Assembly (NCBI GenBank): GCA_022072125.1
Contig: JAJVIH010000001.1
Span: 56,311-120,310, forward strand
Source: Myxococcota bacterium
Lineage (GTDB): Bacteria > Myxococcota > JAJVIH01
DNA length: 64,000 nucleotides
Reading direction: 5' to 3'
In this document: one piece after another, positions 9,870 to 19,957 of the stretch
Layout of the letters: each line of letters starts with the position of its first letter
Position numbering within the stretch: position 1 is the first letter of the stretch
Translations under genes and position numbers: made by a program
Notes under the pieces: generated by a model
The model's input: the letters and a program-made list of their open reading frames with translations, nothing else
Told to the model about the DNA's origin: nothing
Database searches by the model: none

Positions 9870-10712
9870 TCATTTCCGGATCGGCAGAGGCGCCGCGGGC
9901 CCCGCGCTGGTGGTGGACAGGATGATGACGGGGGTGGCGACGACGGCCACGGCAACTCCGATGGCGGTCCAGAACCACCACTTTTCCGTGACGGATTCGT
10001 GCTTCAATGGTTGCAGCAGCAAATCCAGTTGAAGCGTCTGTCCTTCTTCACAGGTGATTTCCCGGCGTTCGGAGACATGATTGGGCAGACGCGCGGCTAT
10101 CATGTGTTTTCCTGGCGACACCTTGCGCTCAAGGCGCAGCGGCGCGGGTCCGAGCACAACGCCATCCAGTTCAATGAGGGCGCCTGCGGGCGCGCTGTTC
10201 ACCACCAGGGTGGCGTGTGGGTCGGCGGCCGGGACGAGGCTTTTCACCGCTCCGGAGACAAAGCTGTTCCAGTCCGCGCCCGCGGTGGCGGTGGAACTGG
10301 ACAAACTGCGCTCGAAAGCCCGGTCATTCACGTCCAGCAACCGCAAGTCGAGCATGGTGGTTTCGCCCAGGGAGCCCAGCCCGACCAGCAGCATTTTACG
10401 AACACCCAGTTTTTCTCCCGCCTTGCGGAAGCAGGCGCTGGCCCCGGCGCAGGCGTCCAACTCTCCGGGCTGAAGGCGCGCCGCCGCCGTGGCGGGCCCC
10501 ATGACATCATAGCCGCGCTCGCGGGCGCTGTCCCCGGCGACCTTCTCAATGGCGCTGACAGCCGCAGGCTCCACGCCCAGTGACTGATACACGATGACCG
10601 CCATGCGCTCCGGGTCCTTGCTCTGCGCCGCGGCGCACACCGGAGCAAGCGTCAACAACAGCGTCATGGCGAACAACCGCGCGCCATCCCCAATTTCTGA
10701 ACAGAGTTTCAT
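9870..10712 (-). CDS. Secreted/membrane PEGA-domain protein
   Basis: VNSAPAGALIELDGVVLGPAPLRLERKVSPGKHMIAARLPNH is PEGA-like; C-terminal TM helix. Confidence 0.65.
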   Translation of the reverse strand: MKLCSEIGDGARLFAMTLLLTLAPVCAAAQSKDPERMAVIVYQSLGVEPAAVSAIEKVAGDSARERGYDVMGPATAAARLQPGELDACAGASACFRKAGEKLGVRKMLLVGLGSLGETTMLDLRLLDVNDRAFERSLSSSTATAGADWNSFVSGAVKSLVPAADPHATLVVNSAPAGALIELDGVVLGPAPLRLERKVSPGKHMIAARLPNHVSERREITCEEGQTLQLDLLLQPLKHESVTEKWWFWTAIGVAVAVVATPVIILSTTSAGPAAPLPIRK

Positions 10713-10832
10713 GTGGCTACGTCCCAAGATAGCGCGCGACCGCGCGGCAATCAACATGCGCCAACCGGGCTTTGCCTGAGGGAGTCCGGTATTTTACAGT
10801 GCCATTCAACCAATGCATTGGAAGGATTTTCC

Positions 10833-12083
10833 ATGACCAGCCGCCCGATTGTGTTGTCCGCCGTCTTGCTCCTGCTGTCCGCCGCTTGCTCCGGTGGGTC
10901 CGCGAAGCTGGCCGGAGAGGACGCGGCCCCGCCATCCCGGGATGGAACGGAAACCGCCTCCGCGGATATTCCGGCGGCCTGCGAAGGAAAAATTTCCGCG
11001 GCCCCTGGTCTGGAAATCACGATGGATTATTGGGAGGGAGATGGCGCCGTGTCCGTGGCGGAGTTTGTTGCGCCCGCGGGTTGCGTGCTCCGGGTGGAAA
11101 GCGATGTTCCCTGGATCAAATCCAGCGATGGCCGCGTGGAACTCATCCGTGAGGGAATGACCAGCGGACGCATCCAGGGCGTGGTCAGGGCGGCGGCGGA
11201 AGGATTGGAGCCGGTGAGTATCACCGTCCGGGTGAATGCGCTGGTGAAACCACCCGCCGGAGCGAGCCGGCGCGTGTTGATCATTGGCATAGATGGCCTG
11301 CGTCCCGACGCCCTGCAGGCCGCTGGAACCACGGCGCTGGCGCTTCTGCAACGGAAGGGCGCGTGGACCATGAAAGCCGGCACGCAACTCGACGCCATCA
11401 CCAAAAGCGGTCCCGGCTGGGCTTCCATTCTCACTGGCGCCGAAGCGGGCAAGCACCGCGTGGATAGCAACGACGATCTGGCGGAAATCAATCACGCGGA
11501 ATATCCCACCCTGGCCGGGCGCGCCGATATGCTGGGCATTCCAGCGGTCTTCGCTTCCCAATGGATCAAACTCGCCAACCTGATCGAAGAGAGGCGGCGC
11601 AAGGATATCAAACTGGGCGAGGCCCGCGATGTCGCGGAGTTCATGGCGGACATGATCCGCCGCAAAAACCTGGCGCTGCATTTCATCCACTTTGACGACG
11701 TGGATCGCAATGGTCATCTGACGGGATTCTCCGTGGAAAATCCCGATTACCTGCGCGCCATCCGATCCGTGGATCGCCATGCCGGGAACTTGTTGAACGC
11801 CATCCTCGATCGTCCGGATATCGTCCGGGAAGACTGGCTGATCGGGGTGACCACCGACCATGGCGGCGAGGGCAACGATCATGGTCCGAAGAACGCGGCC
11901 AACCGGACCATTCCGCTGATTTTCGCCGGACCTTCGATCGCTCGTGGAGAAATGCCCGGAGAGGGTTACAGCCAGATGGACGTTTATCCAACCGCCTTCG
12001 CTTTTCTGGGACACGCGCCCCGGCCGGACTGGAAACTCGACGGGAAGAACCTCGTTCCGGCCCTGACGCAAGAGAAGCCTTGA
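10833..12083 (+). CDS. Lipoprotein of the alkaline phosphatase / type I phosphodiesterase superfamily
   Basis: MTSRPIVLSAVLLLLSAACSG lipobox; IIGIDGLRPDAL, SGPGWASILTG, TTDHGGEGNDHG metal-site motifs. Confidence 0.8.
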   Translation: MTSRPIVLSAVLLLLSAACSGGSAKLAGEDAAPPSRDGTETASADIPAACEGKISAAPGLEITMDYWEGDGAVSVAEFVAPAGCVLRVESDVPWIKSSDGRVELIREGMTSGRIQGVVRAAAEGLEPVSITVRVNALVKPPAGASRRVLIIGIDGLRPDALQAAGTTALALLQRKGAWTMKAGTQLDAITKSGPGWASILTGAEAGKHRVDSNDDLAEINHAEYPTLAGRADMLGIPAVFASQWIKLANLIEERRRKDIKLGEARDVAEFMADMIRRKNLALHFIHFDDVDRNGHLTGFSVENPDYLRAIRSVDRHAGNLLNAILDRPDIVREDWLIGVTTDHGGEGNDHGPKNAANRTIPLIFAGPSIARGEMPGEGYSQMDVYPTAFAFLGHAPRPDWKLDGKNLVPALTQEKP

Positions 12084-12126
12084 TTTCCGGCGGGGCCTGA
12101 TCCATTGCTTCACGCCGTGACGGACC

Positions 12127-13149
12127 ATGAAAATCGGCGATGTGAACATCACCAATCCGACCACGCTGGCGCCCATGGCGGGCTGCACCAGCGTCCCTTT
12201 CCGGCTGATCTGCCGGGAGTGGGGCGCTGGCATGGTTTATACCGAGATGGTCAGTTCGGTGGGGCTTCACCGCTCGTCCGGAAAGACCATGGAATACCTG
12301 CGCACCGATCCCGCGGAAGAACATGTCGGCATGCAACTCTTCGGCAATGACGGCGCCGCGCTGGAGACCGCCGCGGGCGTGCTGGAACGGATGGGCGCCG
12401 CGGTGGTGGATATCAACATGGGCTGCCCGGTGCGCAAGATCACCAGCCTGGGATGTGGTTCGGCGCTGTTGCGCAATCCAGCGGAGGCCGCCCGGGTGGT
12501 GAGCGCAGTGAAACGCGGAACCCGGCGTCCGGTCACGGTGAAAATCCGGACGGGCTGGGATTCCGCCTCCATCAACGCCTGGGAAGTGGCGAAGGCGGTG
12601 GAGGATGCGGGAGCCGCGGCGGTGACGGTGCATGGCCGCACCCGGGCGCAGGGATACGAGGGCCAAGCCAACTGGGATATCATTGCGCGGGTCAAGCAGG
12701 CGGTAAAAATCCCGGTGATTGGCAATGGGGATATCACCACTCCGGAACATGTCCGGCGCATTTATGAGCAGACCGGTTGCGATGGCGTGATGATCGGGCG
12801 CGGCTCCCTGGGCAATCCATTCATTTTCGCGGTGATCAACCGGGCGTACGGATTGCCGCATCGCCCTTGGCCTCCAACTCTGTCAGCGGTGCTGGAGACC
12901 ATCCAGCGCCACCTCGATCTGGCTGTGGATCACGACCATGGAGATGAAAAACGCGCCATGGTCAAAATGCGCAAGCATGTTCTCTGGTACACCAAGGGCT
13001 TGCGCGGCGGAGCGGATGTGCGGCGGTCGCTCAACACGGTGAGCACCCGCGAACAGGCCATGAACCTGATCGCGGACGCCTTTCACAAGGGCTATACGCC
13101 CGAACGCTACGAAAACTGGGAAGGCTTCCCGGAAATCCGCGAAGGATGA
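12127..13149 (+). CDS. dusB: tRNA dihydrouridine synthase (DusB-type)
   Basis: MKIGDVNITNPTTLAPMAGCTSVPFR...DINMGCPVRKI...VTVHGRTRAQGYEGQANW...GVMIGRGSLGNPF. Confidence 0.93.
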   Translation: MKIGDVNITNPTTLAPMAGCTSVPFRLICREWGAGMVYTEMVSSVGLHRSSGKTMEYLRTDPAEEHVGMQLFGNDGAALETAAGVLERMGAAVVDINMGCPVRKITSLGCGSALLRNPAEAARVVSAVKRGTRRPVTVKIRTGWDSASINAWEVAKAVEDAGAAAVTVHGRTRAQGYEGQANWDIIARVKQAVKIPVIGNGDITTPEHVRRIYEQTGCDGVMIGRGSLGNPFIFAVINRAYGLPHRPWPPTLSAVLETIQRHLDLAVDHDHGDEKRAMVKMRKHVLWYTKGLRGGADVRRSLNTVSTREQAMNLIADAFHKGYTPERYENWEGFPEIREG

Positions 13150-13174
13150 GGACCTCCGCCGCCGTAGCCGCCGG

Positions 13175-14650
13175 TCATTCCACCCACCAGGCGGCGCCTT
13201 CGGCGCCATCCTTGACGATCACGCCAAGCCCGGCCAGTTGCTCGCGGATGGCGTCGGACCGGGCCCAATCCTTGTTGCGGCGGGCTTCCAGGCGTTCGTT
13301 CATCAGAGCCTCCACCTGATTCACATCAATGCCCTTGCGGGCGGCGGAAGTTTTGCGGCGCTGATCCAGGTAGGTGTTGGGTTCGTGGGTGAAAAGGCCG
13401 AATACCTGACCCATGTCGCGCAGCATTCCCAGGGCTTCGCGCAGCAGATCGGCGCGCGCATCCGGATTCATCTGCTTCCAGGCGGGAGTCTTGACCTTGT
13501 TGTCGAGGGCTTCGTTGACCGCCCGCAACAGATTGGCCAGCGCCGCCAGTCCGCCCGGGGTGTTGAAGTCGTCGTCCATGGCTTCGCAAAATTCATCCAG
13601 CGGGTTCTGACCGAACACCAGTTCGAACCGGCTTTGTCCCTTGAGGGGATCCGCTCCCGCCAGCCGGTGGTTCAGGCGGCGCAAGGTTTCATAGCAGTAG
13701 TCCACGCGCGCCTCGGCTTCGCGCACCGCGCCGTCGTGAAAATTGATCGGGCTCCGGTAATGAGTGGTCAGCATGAAATAGCGGATGCTTTCGCCAGTGA
13801 ACTCCTTGAGGATGTCGCGGATGGTGAAGAAATTTCCCAGCGACTTGGACATTTTTTCGTGGTTGACGTTGACGTGCCCATTGTGCATCCAGACGCGGAC
13901 AAAGGGTGCGCCGGTGGCCGCGCAACTCTGGGCGATTTCGTTTTCGTGGTGCGGGAACTGAAGATCAATGCCGCCGCCATGGATATCGAAATATCCGCCC
14001 AGGTATTTCGTGCTCATGGCCGAGCATTCGATATGCCAGCCCGGACGCCCCTTGCCCCATGGCGAATCCCACGCGGGTTCTCCCGGCTTGGCCGTCTTCC
14101 ATAGCGCAAAATCCAGCGGATCGTTCTTCTGCTCACTGACCTCGACGCGGGCGCCCGCAAGCAAATCATCCAGATGGCGTCCGGATAGTTTGCCATACTC
14201 CGGAAATTTGCGGACGTTGTAATAGACATCACCGTTGGACACATAAGCATGGCCATTGTCCACCAAGGTTTTCACCATGGCGATGATTTCATCCATGTGC
14301 GTGGTCACTTTGGGCTCGATATCCGCGGGCAGCACGTTGAGCGCGCCCATGTCGGCCCTGCATTCCTCGACAAACCGGGCGCTCAAAGCGAGGGGGTCTT
14401 CCCCTTTTTCCCTGGCGCGGGTGATGATCTTGTCGTCAATGTCCGTGTAGTTGCGGACAAAAACCACTTCGTAGCCGCGGTATTCCAGGTAACGATGCAC
14501 CACATCGAACACCACATACATGCGTCCGTGACCCAGGTGGCACAGGTCGTACGTGGTTACGCCGCAGGCGTACATGCGCACCCTGTTTCCCTGCAGGGGC
14601 GTGAAGATTTCCTTTTCCCGGGTCAGGCTGTTGTGGATACGAAGCGTCAT
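13175..14650 (-). CDS. cysS: Cysteinyl-tRNA synthetase
   Basis: [49 protein letters not shown]. Start taken at [13 protein letters not shown] track extends to 14782. Confidence 0.92.
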   Translation of the reverse strand: MTLRIHNSLTREKEIFTPLQGNRVRMYACGVTTYDLCHLGHGRMYVVFDVVHRYLEYRGYEVVFVRNYTDIDDKIITRAREKGEDPLALSARFVEECRADMGALNVLPADIEPKVTTHMDEIIAMVKTLVDNGHAYVSNGDVYYNVRKFPEYGKLSGRHLDDLLAGARVEVSEQKNDPLDFALWKTAKPGEPAWDSPWGKGRPGWHIECSAMSTKYLGGYFDIHGGGIDLQFPHHENEIAQSCAATGAPFVRVWMHNGHVNVNHEKMSKSLGNFFTIRDILKEFTGESIRYFMLTTHYRSPINFHDGAVREAEARVDYCYETLRRLNHRLAGADPLKGQSRFELVFGQNPLDEFCEAMDDDFNTPGGLAALANLLRAVNEALDNKVKTPAWKQMNPDARADLLREALGMLRDMGQVFGLFTHEPNTYLDQRRKTSAARKGIDVNQVEALMNERLEARRNKDWARSDAIREQLAGLGVIVKDGAEGAAWWVE

Positions 14651-14901
14651 ATATTCCGGACCTGTGTCCTTTCCCTCGTATTCAAGGGGGACATACCATA
14701 GCGGCGATTTCCCGGGCTTGGCAATTTCATGCAAGGGAAGGGACGGACGCCATCCATCCTGGAGCTTTTTTGCAGCATCCATTGGACATTTGGCCTCCGT
14801 TTCTCGTCCACCGGCGCCTATTCCTGGGCGCCGCCCTGTGTGGAGTCGAAGCGGGTCCCGCCATCGCCCGGATCAACCACCGTGGCCCGCATCGAAGGCC
14901 C

Positions 14902-15216
14902 GCCCCTCCCCGGCAGAGCCGGGGAGGGGCCAAGCCCCGCGCGCGGGCGCATCGCGCCCGCCGCCCCGCCCCCGCCCCCGCCGCCACAGGCGGCGCCAGC
15001 CCGCCGCTTTTCGTGCGCGGTATCGGGATTGCGGCCGCGACAGGGATGGCGGTCCCGCATGTTCCGTTCGTGCGCCGGTGGTGGTGTGGAGCGGGGTCTT
15101 CGCGTTGGCGCGGCGCCCGGGAGCAGGCGGGACCGTGGGGCGGGCGAGGGCGGGGCCACAGCGCCGGATGGCGCTGGCGCGGGGCTTGGCCGCCGCTGCC
15201 TTGCGGCAGCGGCGGC
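14902..15216. repeat. GC-rich spacer with several near-perfect hairpins
   Basis: GCCCCTCCCCGGC-AGA-GCCGGGGAGGGGC (14902-14930), GCGGGCGC-ATC-GCGCCCGC (14943-14961), GCCGCCGCTGCC-TTGC-GGCAGCGGCGGC (15189-15216). Confidence 0.7.
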
Positions 15217-15270
15217 GGGCCATTGTCCGCATGAACCGGAATACCGGAGACGAAATGAAATTGCTGGCCA

Positions 15271-15300
15271 TTGCTCCCTGGCCAGACTCCCGCGTACACT
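15271..15300 (+). promoter_or_regulatory. Putative sigma70 promoter of rnpB
   Basis: TTGCTC (15271-15276), 18-nt spacer, TACACT (15295-15300); predicted +1 coincides with start of RNase P helix P1 (~15308). Confidence 0.55.
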
Positions 15301-15307
15301 GGGGTTT

Positions 15308-15690
15308 CCAGACCGGGCGGGGGGATCGCGGATAAAAATCCGAGGAAAGTCCGGGCTCCACAGGGCGGGATGCCGGTTAACGGCCGGCCGGGGCGACCCG
15401 AGGGATAGCGCCACAGAAAACACACCGCCTGGCCGCGGCCAGGTAAGGTCGAACCGGTGGTGCAAGAGACCACCGCGGCGTCAGCAATGACGCTGGCACG
15501 GCAAGCCCCATCCGGAGCAAGGCCGAATAGGAGCGCGGCGTCCGGAGCAATCCGGACGCGGGGATGGCCCGTCCCAGGCGTTCGGGTCGGCTGCTTGAGG
15601 CGCGGAGCAATTCGCGTCCCAGAGGAATGATCACCACGCCGCGAAAGCGGCGGACAGAACCCGGCTTATACGCCCGTGTCTGGAGTTTTC
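15308..15690 (+). ncRNA. rnpB: RNase P RNA, bacterial class A
   Basis: GAGGAAAGTCCGGGCTCC (P4 5'), CAGGTAAGG, GGCACGGCAAGCCCCATCCGGAGCAAGGCCGAATAGG, GTCGGCTGCTTGAG, GACAGAACCCGGCTTA (P4 3'); P1 CCAGACCGGGCG pairs with CGCCCGTGTCTGG. Confidence 0.95.
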
Positions 15691-15724
15691 ACCGGGGCGC
15701 ACGCATCCGTGCGCAGTGACCCCC

Positions 15725-16186
15725 ATGCCTGCACACTGGGATGATCCATTTCATCAACCACGCGATGAGGGCGGCGAAAAACCCGCTGATCGCTTCTTCC
15801 TGATGAAATTCCTTTGGGGGGCGTACCTCTTCATCACAGTGAATTTCGGGTTTCTGGCCTTCATCATCCGCGAGTCGCGCCAAACGCCTCCTCCACCCCT
15901 GCCGTCATTCATGTTGCCGCTGTTCGCCGCCATGGCCGCCGTTTTCCTGCTGCTGATTCCCGCGCTCTCGCCGCTGCTGGCGAAACGGACATCCTACCAG
16001 ACCTGGTGCGTGGTGCGCTGGGCCTGTGCGGAGTCCGCCGCGGCCATTGGACTTGCCCACCACATCATCGGCGGAGAGCACTGGACCCTGATCGCTTTTC
16101 TGGGCGCCGCCTGGGTTTGCCAATGGCGCATGCGCCCTGGCGAATCAAGCGAGTGCGCATATAACCAGTTGCGCAAGGCGAATTGA
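15725..16186 (+). CDS. Hypothetical small membrane protein (about 4 TM)
   Basis: Hydrophobic segments FLWGAYLFITVNFGFLAFII, LPLFAAMAAVFLLLIPAL; Asp/Pro-rich N-terminus. Confidence 0.55.
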   Translation: MPAHWDDPFHQPRDEGGEKPADRFFLMKFLWGAYLFITVNFGFLAFIIRESRQTPPPPLPSFMLPLFAAMAAVFLLLIPALSPLLAKRTSYQTWCVVRWACAESAAAIGLAHHIIGGEHWTLIAFLGAAWVCQWRMRPGESSECAYNQLRKAN

Positions 16187-16199
16187 GCGGCGCGTATCC

Positions 16200-17312
16200 A
16201 TGATGCTGAAGGATATTTTCACCGATGGTCTGGTGGCCGCCGGCGCGCTGATCTGGTGCTGGCGGCTGCGCGTGCTTTTCCAACGGGTTGATTCGCCGCC
16301 CGCGCCATCGCCGCGGCCGCGCGTGTCCATCATCATTCCCGCCCGGAACGAAGCCCACAACCTGCCCGCGCTGTTGCGGTCGCTGCGGGCGCTGGAGGAA
16401 AAGCCGCACGAGATCATCGTGGTGGATGACAACTCCAGCGACGGCACGGGCGATGTGGCGAAGTCCCATGGCGCATCCGTGCTCCCGGCGCCGCCGCTTC
16501 CCGCGGGTTGGAACGGCAAACCCTGGGCTTGCACGGTTGGGGCGCGTGAGGCCACCGGTGATTTGTTGCTGTTCATGGATGCGGACACATCGCTTTCGCC
16601 TGACGCAATGACCCGCGCGGTGGATGTTTTCACCGCCAACCGCATGGGCCTGCTCTCCCTCACCCCATGGCATTTGACTACATCGGCCTGGGAGCTTTTT
16701 CAGGGCGTGTACCATGCGCTCTTTCTGGTGGCGGCTCCGGTGCGAATGGATCGTGGTCATTCCCATCGCTTTGCCATCGGCCAGTTCATGCTGATCCGCC
16801 GCGATCTCCATGATCGCATCGGAGGGCACGAAGCCATTCGCGGCGTGATCACCGAGGATGCCGCCCTGGCGGCGAATGTCATGGCGGCTGGAGAGACGGT
16901 GGGCGCCATCGCCGGTCAGCCCTGGCTGCGGGTGCGCATGTATCCTGAAGGTTTTCGCGCGTTCCTGCATGGCTGGCGGCGCAGTTTCGCGGCGGGATTG
17001 GGGGCGGGCGGAATGCGCACATCCATGGAAGTCTTTCTGGCCATCACGTTCCTGTTGGGGGTCCCCTGGAAATTTCTGGAGGCGGCGGCGGAAGGTTGGA
17101 TTGTCCGGGGAGCGGTTTTGGGCGCGGCGCTGCTGGTTTTGTGGATGGACTTGGCGCTCCGCCAGCGGCGGTTGGGTCAATTCCCGGTGTGGACCGCCCC
17201 CCTGTATCCGATCTTTCTGGCGGTGTTCATCTTTGTGAGCCTGCGCGCGCTGGTTGATCGCCTGACCCGCCGCTCCATCGAATGGAAAGGCCGCCTGATT
17301 GATGTGGAATAA
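16200..17312 (+). CDS. Family 2 glycosyltransferase, membrane-associated
   Basis: RVSIIIPARNEAHNLPALLRSL...IIVVDDNSSDGTGDVA...FMDADTSLSPDAM; C-terminal TM helices. Confidence 0.85.
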   Translation: MMLKDIFTDGLVAAGALIWCWRLRVLFQRVDSPPAPSPRPRVSIIIPARNEAHNLPALLRSLRALEEKPHEIIVVDDNSSDGTGDVAKSHGASVLPAPPLPAGWNGKPWACTVGAREATGDLLLFMDADTSLSPDAMTRAVDVFTANRMGLLSLTPWHLTTSAWELFQGVYHALFLVAAPVRMDRGHSHRFAIGQFMLIRRDLHDRIGGHEAIRGVITEDAALAANVMAAGETVGAIAGQPWLRVRMYPEGFRAFLHGWRRSFAAGLGAGGMRTSMEVFLAITFLLGVPWKFLEAAAEGWIVRGAVLGAALLVLWMDLALRQRRLGQFPVWTAPLYPIFLAVFIFVSLRALVDRLTRRSIEWKGRLIDVE

Positions 17313-17407
17313 CAGCCGCCTTGCCCGGCGCGCGGCGGACGGATAAACCTGCCGCGTTTTCATGAACAGCTAGGCGCCGCGCCGGCGCCGCATTGGAGGT
17401 AACGCCC

Positions 17408-18976
17408 ATGGGCATGCGTGAAATGGTCGAGGAACTACGCCAGCAAAAGGAAAAAATCCGGGCCATGGGAGGCGAGGCCCGCGTCGTCCGGCAAAAGGAT
17501 CGCAACAAGTTGACCGTCCGCGAGCGCCTGGACATCCTCTTTGATCCTGGCAGCTTTCTCGAAATCGGCGCGCACGCCACGCCATATTACGAAGGCCCCT
17601 TTTCGCAGGACCCGCCCGCACCGGCCGATGGCTGTGTCTGCGGGTATGGCAAGATCAACGGACGTCCCGCCGCGTGCATCGCCTATGATTTCACCGTCAT
17701 GGGCGGCTCCATCGGACCCGTGGGCGAGGTCAAGGCCACCCGCATCCGCGAACTGGCGCTGAAATGGCGCATGCCGGTTGTCTGGCTGATTGACTCCGCG
17801 GGGGCGCGCGTCTCCGGCGCCAGCGCCGATCCATCCCAGATATCCCGCTTCGCCGATTCCGGATACCTGTTCCGGGAACAGGTGGTGATGAGCGGCGTGG
17901 TTCCCCAGGTCGCCGCCATGGTGGGACCCGGAGCGGCGGGCACCGCATATATCCCGGGCTTGGCGGATTACGTGCCGATGGCGAAAGGCGTGTCGTCCAT
18001 GGCGCTGGGCGGCCCGCCGCTGGTGCGCGCGGTCGTCGGCGAGAAGATCACGGAAGAAGAACTGGGTGGTTCGGGCGTGCATAACCGGGAATCCGGCGTG
18101 GCGGACGGCGAATTTGAAACCGACCGCGATGTTATCGCCGCCATCAAGGAATACCTGTCGTATTTCCCTTCCCACTGCGAGGAGCATCCGCCGGTGCGGG
18201 ATGCGGAGCCTCCTGCCGGGGACTCCGAACGCCTGCTCGACATCATCCCGGAGAACGCCCGTCGCGCCTACGACGTGCGCCAGGTGATCAAACATATCGT
18301 GGATGGCGGACGTTTTTTTGAAATCAAGCCCCTGTGGGCGAGGAATATTGTCACTTGTCTGGCCCGTGTCGAAGGGCGAAGCGTCGGTGTGGTGGCTTCC
18401 AATCCCATGCATCTGGGCGGCGTGCTGGATGTGGATAGCAGCGACAAGGCCGCGCGCTTCATCAATATCTGCGACGCATTCCGCATACCGTTGCTGTTCC
18501 TGGTGGATGTTCCCGGGTTTCTCATCGGAAGCAAGGTGGAGAAGGCGGGCATCATCCGCCATGGCGCGAAGATGTTGTACGCAGTGTCCAGCGCGACCGT
18601 GCCCAAGGTGACGATTGTGCTGCGCAAGGCTTACGGCGCCGGTTATTACGTGATGTGCGGGCGCGCCTACGAACCCGATTATATCGCCGCGTGGCCGGGC
18701 GCCGAGATCGCCGTCATGGGGCCCGAGGGCATGGTCAGCATTTTCGCCAACAAGATGCTGGAGGCGCTGCCAGATGATGAGCGCCGCCAGGCCATGGCCG
18801 GCATGGCGGAGAACCTGCGGCCGCATATCTCGCCCTACAAGGCGGCGGGCTACGGCGCCATTGATGACATCATTGATCCCCGCGACACCCGGCAGGTGAT
18901 TGCCCGCGCGCTGGAGTACGCGGCGCGCAAGCGCGTGGATCGTCCGTTCCGGCGCCGCGAGGTCAGTCCGGTCTGA
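17408..18976 (+). CDS. Acyl-CoA carboxylase carboxyltransferase subunit
   Basis: VRERLDILFDPGSFLEIGAHA, YDFTVMGGSIGPVGEVKATRI, LVDVPGFLIGSKVEKAGIIRHGAKMLYA; GGAGGT RBS before ATG 17408. Confidence 0.9.
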   Translation: MGMREMVEELRQQKEKIRAMGGEARVVRQKDRNKLTVRERLDILFDPGSFLEIGAHATPYYEGPFSQDPPAPADGCVCGYGKINGRPAACIAYDFTVMGGSIGPVGEVKATRIRELALKWRMPVVWLIDSAGARVSGASADPSQISRFADSGYLFREQVVMSGVVPQVAAMVGPGAAGTAYIPGLADYVPMAKGVSSMALGGPPLVRAVVGEKITEEELGGSGVHNRESGVADGEFETDRDVIAAIKEYLSYFPSHCEEHPPVRDAEPPAGDSERLLDIIPENARRAYDVRQVIKHIVDGGRFFEIKPLWARNIVTCLARVEGRSVGVVASNPMHLGGVLDVDSSDKAARFINICDAFRIPLLFLVDVPGFLIGSKVEKAGIIRHGAKMLYAVSSATVPKVTIVLRKAYGAGYYVMCGRAYEPDYIAAWPGAEIAVMGPEGMVSIFANKMLEALPDDERRQAMAGMAENLRPHISPYKAAGYGAIDDIIDPRDTRQVIARALEYAARKRVDRPFRRREVSPV

Positions 18977-19026
18977 TGGTTCAATCCTGCCCAGAGCCGT
19001 CATTCGCGCGCCTGAAAGGACACCGC

Positions 19027-19905
19027 ATGAACCCATCCGTTCCCCCGCCAGAGTCGTACCCCCATCACATGACGTCGGCCAACGGCATTCGTTTTCATTA
19101 CGTGCGGAAAGGGGATGGGCCGGCCTTGTTTTTGCTGCACGGATTTCCCGAGAGCTGGTATTCGTGGCGCAACCAACTCGATGGCCTGTGCGGAGGTTTC
19201 ACCGTCATCGCGCCGGATTTGCGCGGCTACGGTCTCACGGACAAACCGCGCGGCGGCTACGATATTCCCAACCTGGCGAAGGATGTTCGTGAACTGGCCC
19301 GCGTGCTGGGCCACGAGCGGATTTTCCTGGCGGGCCATGACTGGGGCGGCGCGCTCGCCTGGGCGGTCGCGGGCCTGTATCCAGAGTTCGTGCGCAAGTT
19401 GGCGGTGCTGAACTGTCCACATCCGCTGGTGATGCGGAAATTTCTGATCAGACCCCGGCAGATGCGCAAGAGCTGGTACATGTTTTTCTTTCAGTTGCCC
19501 GGACTTCCCGAGCGCTTGATCGAGCGGGATATCCGCGGCTGGACCGCGCGCACCTTCAAGGGCTATGCGCACCGCCGCGAGGTGTTCACGCCAGAGGTGC
19601 TGGGGCATTTGGCCAATGAATTGTCGCGCCCGGGAACCATTCGTGGCGGTGTCAACTGGTACCGCGCGGCGTTCCGGAGCATCGCCAACCCGCCGCGCAT
19701 TGGTCCGGTGCGCGCGCCGTCATTGATGTTGTGGGGAACGCGGGATCCCGCGCTTGGTAAAGAGATGGCCGATCCCCATTTGTACAAGGGGCTGGCGGAT
19801 GATTACCGCGTTGAATGGAACGAAAATTCTGGCCACTGGCTTCAGCAGGAAGAACCCGCCTGGGTCAATGATCGCCTGCAGGCATGGTTTGGGAGCGGGA
19901 ATTGA
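19027..19905 (+). CDS. Alpha/beta hydrolase (epoxide hydrolase-like)
   Basis: LFLLHGFPESWYSWRNQL...VIAPDLRGYGLTDKP...FLAGHDWGGALAWAVA. Confidence 0.88.
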   Translation: MNPSVPPPESYPHHMTSANGIRFHYVRKGDGPALFLLHGFPESWYSWRNQLDGLCGGFTVIAPDLRGYGLTDKPRGGYDIPNLAKDVRELARVLGHERIFLAGHDWGGALAWAVAGLYPEFVRKLAVLNCPHPLVMRKFLIRPRQMRKSWYMFFFQLPGLPERLIERDIRGWTARTFKGYAHRREVFTPEVLGHLANELSRPGTIRGGVNWYRAAFRSIANPPRIGPVRAPSLMLWGTRDPALGKEMADPHLYKGLADDYRVEWNENSGHWLQQEEPAWVNDRLQAWFGSGN

Positions 19906-19911
19906 CCCCCC

Positions 19912-19936
19912 CCGCCCGGAGCGTGTCCCCGGGCGG
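19912..19936 (+). terminator. Possible hairpin terminator after hydrolase gene
   Basis: CCGCCCGG ... CCGGGCGG 8-bp inverted repeat 7 nt after the stop; no U-tract. Confidence 0.35.
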
Positions 19937-19957
19937 AGAGGTTACCCGGCTTAGGTT

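Noticed and set aside
10806-12233. 475-aa minus ORF opposite the phosphatase gene
   Set aside because: Antisense of a clear phosphodiesterase-superfamily gene; no recognisable domain, typical of high-GC antisense ORFs.
11683-12861. 392-aa minus ORF opposite dusB
   Set aside because: Antisense to dusB and phosphatase genes, no domain signal.
14553-15490. Overlapping Pro/Arg-rich ORFs in several frames between cysS and rnpB
   Set aside because: All fall in the very GC-rich hairpin spacer and extend into rnpB; no coding signature, so treated as noncoding.
17435-19036. 533-aa minus ORF
   Set aside because: Antisense to the carboxyltransferase gene; His/Gly/Arg-rich composition with no motif.
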